Below, in pieces: positions 62,623-64,000 of a stretch of DNA of 64,000 bases. Every line of letters begins with the position of its first letter. Position 1 is the first letter of the stretch. Both the position numbers and the translations under genes were made by a program. Under the pieces are notes generated by a model. That model was not told the DNA's origin, searched no databases, and was given only the letters and a program-made list of their open reading frames with translations. Origin of the DNA: Polaribacter irgensii 23-P (GTDB lineage Bacteria > Bacteroidota > Bacteroidia > Flavobacteriales > Flavobacteriaceae). The DNA is taken from NCBI RefSeq assembly GCF_000153225.1, contig NZ_CH724148.1:1816842-1880841 (forward strand). The letters are read 5' to 3'.

Positions 62623-64000
62623 TTAATTTAATTTGTACACAATTTGCTGATTTTCTAAGGTTGATAACAGCTCACTCGTAATGTGAACTTTTGTATTTCT
62701 ACTTGGTAAATTCACCTCGAGTTTTTCTTTTTCATCCCAAATGGTAAAATTTAATGCTTGTTTTCCAAGTTTATTCTTTAGGATAGATTCTAAATTTAAA
62801 ATAGTATCCTCTTTGATTTGATGCAGCGGAAGTTGAATGGTTACTTTTTTGCAAAGTTCGTCCATAATGTCGTGTAACAATTTCATTTCTATAAACTTTA
62901 AGCGAGGCTCGCCAACAACCCCCTCTTTACTCGTCCAGCCCGGTTGAATGGTTGCTCGGATAAACAAAAATTGGTTGGGCACTAAAAAGTGTTGCATTCT
63001 AAGATAGTCTTCTCCAAAAATCCTGAACTCGTTGCTGTCACCGTAATCTTCTGCAGTAAACATTGCCCATCCTTTCCCTGCTTTAGACACTCGATGTTGT
63101 ACATCGGTAATAATTCCCGCAAAGGCCATGTTTAAATTTATAAATTTAGAAAGATCTGCCTTGAAATATTTTAAGGAAGCGTTGCAAAATTTCAATTCAT
63201 TTTTAAAGTCATCCAGAGGATGTGCAGAAATATAGATGCCAATAACTTCTTTTTCTTGTGAGAGTAGTTCCATCGTTCCCCAAGTATCACATTCGGGAAT
63301 GTCAGGCTCTGGAAACTGCACGGAAGAAGCTTCCCCAAACATAGAAACTTGGGCGGAGTTCTCGTTTTCTTGGTATTTGCTTCCGTATTTCATTGCACGC
63401 TCTAAAAAGGTCAATCCTTTTTCATCGGTGTGAAAATATTGTGCTCTGTGTGTATCCTCAAATGAATCAAAAGCACCTGCTTTTACCAAGCTATCAAAAG
63501 ATTTTTTATTTGCCGCACGCAAATCCACACGTTTTGCCAAATCGAAAATAGAAGTGTAGTTTCCGTGTTCTTCCCGTTCTTTAATAATGGCTCTTACCGC
63601 TCCAGCACCCACACCTTTTACAGCCGCCATACCAAAGCGCACAGCACCCTCATCGTTTACAGAAAATTTTAGAAAGGATTCATTTAAATCTGGACCGAAA
63701 ACAGGCAATTCCATGCGTTTGCATTCTTCCATAAAGAAGGAAACGGATTTGATATCGTTCATGTTATTCGAAAGTACAGAAGCCATATATTCTGCTGGAT
63801 AGTGCGCTTTTAAATAGGCAGTTTGATAAGCAATCCATGCATAACAGGTAGAGTGAGATTTGTTAAAAGCATAACTTGCAAAAGCTTCCCAATCTTTCCA
63901 AATTTTTTCTAATTTTTCTGCATCGTGCCCTTTTTCAGAAGCTTGTTCTAAAAACTTAGGTTTCATTTTATTTAAGACTGCAATTTGTTTTTTACCCATT
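62623..64000 (-). CDS. dnaE: DNA polymerase III alpha subunit, C-terminal part (cut by window edge)
   Basis: The last 458 residues or so are present; the frame is open to the window edge. The part visible starts in the polymerase fingers region (WKDWEAFASYAFNKSHSTCY, AYQTAYLKAHYPAEYMASVL), then has the helix-hairpin-helix segment FGMAAVKGVGAGAVRAIIKE and the OB-fold domain with FAGIITDVQHRVSKAGKGWA and RIFGEDYLRMQ. The PHP and catalytic-Asp regions lie outside. Replicative polymerase; its clamp is dnaN at 9.6 kb. Confidence 0.96.
   Translation of the reverse strand, partial: MGKKQIAVLNKMKPKFLEQASEKGHDAEKLEKIWKDWEAFASYAFNKSHSTCYAWIAYQTAYLKAHYPAEYMASVLSNNMNDIKSVSFFMEECKRMELPVFGPDLNESFLKFSVNDEGAVRFGMAAVKGVGAGAVRAIIKEREEHGNYTSIFDLAKRVDLRAANKKSFDSLVKAGAFDSFEDTHRAQYFHTDEKGLTFLERAMKYGSKYQENENSAQVSMFGEASSVQFPEPDIPECDTWGTMELLSQEKEVIGIYISAHPLDDFKNELKFCNASLKYFKADLSKFINLNMAFAGIITDVQHRVSKAGKGWAMFTAEDYGDSNEFRIFGEDYLRMQHFLVPNQFLFIRATIQPGWTSKEGVVGEPRLKFIEMKLLHDIMDELCKKVTIQLPLHQIKEDTILNLESILKNKLGKQALNFTIWDEKEKLEVNLPSRNTKVHITSELLSTLENQQIVYKLN

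Noticed and set aside
1..64000. tRNA, rRNA, CRISPR array, insertion sequence or prophage
   Set aside because: Read through for T-loop GTTCRA patterns, regularly spaced repeats, transposase motifs and phage genes; none found. Short or divergent elements could still be missed without covariance-model searches.

Overview
The window is about 64 kb of low-GC chromosomal DNA from a member of the Bacteroidota, almost certainly the family Flavobacteriaceae (marine Polaribacter/Tenacibaculum-like; genus not determinable here). Support comes from Bacteroidota-restricted families (GLPGLI, DUF4295, DUF5606, DUF4199, DUF5777), a gliding-motility GldA, the menaquinone genes menD/menB, a Bacteroidota-type SRP RNA, and recurrent TAnnTTTG promoter elements, three of them with an upstream TTTG at 19-20 bp. 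No tRNA, rRNA, CRISPR array, insertion sequence or prophage was recognised.

Layout. 1-9.5 kb (minus strand): AI-2E transporter end, an internally duplicated membrane-anchored protein, a secreted tricorn-like S41 protease, a VOC protein, gamma-glutamyltransferase, ACP phosphodiesterase and a frameshifted MEMO-family lipoprotein. 9.6-10.8 kb: dnaN. 10.9-16.8 kb (plus): a large PIG-L deacetylase, an unannotated 35-residue membrane peptide tightly coupled to a sodium:solute symporter, and a Gfo/Idh/MocA oxidoreductase. 16.9-19.4 kb: lon. 19.8-22 kb: a four-gene envelope operon (cytochrome c lipoprotein, OB-fold protein, YceI, DUF5777 barrel). 22-25 kb (minus): ruvX-def-DUF5606-mazG. 25-30 kb: dapD, a decayed glycosyltransferase, an intact Stealth-type sugar-phosphate transferase, and an LtaS-like sulfatase-fold membrane enzyme. 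30-36.6 kb: CCA-adding enzyme, MsbA-like ABC exporter, phosphosugar mutase, GT2 glycosyltransferase, DUF4199. 36.7-46.6 kb: SRP RNA, SDR, transaldolase-like aldolase, menD / S1-like protein / menB, purU, FAH-family hydrolase, cinA, rpmB-rpmG-DUF4295 and ftsY. 46.9-50.7 kb: amidase, rimO, deoxynucleoside kinase. 50.8-58 kb: a two-component system divergent from a secreted protein, two GLPGLI proteins and an outer-membrane receptor-like barrel. 58-64 kb: membrane protein, gldA, HAD hydrolase, FAD-linked oxidase, a decayed HTH gene and the 3' part of dnaE.

Most of the window is ordinary flavobacterial core genome. The part most likely to be an incompletely described system is 50.8-58 kb. A histidine kinase and OmpR-family regulator face an operon of secreted and outer-membrane proteins, and the shared intergenic region carries three direct TTAAC repeats at an exact 10-bp period, the arrangement expected for an OmpR-family operator. 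Other leads are the 35-aa membrane peptide before the symporter, the cytochrome/YceI/DUF5777 operon, a perfect dyad just upstream of lon, and three broken genes (8.5, 25.9 and 62.1 kb), whose frameshifts mostly lie in A-runs.

All assignments come from reading the sequence and from recalled family motifs; no database search was run.
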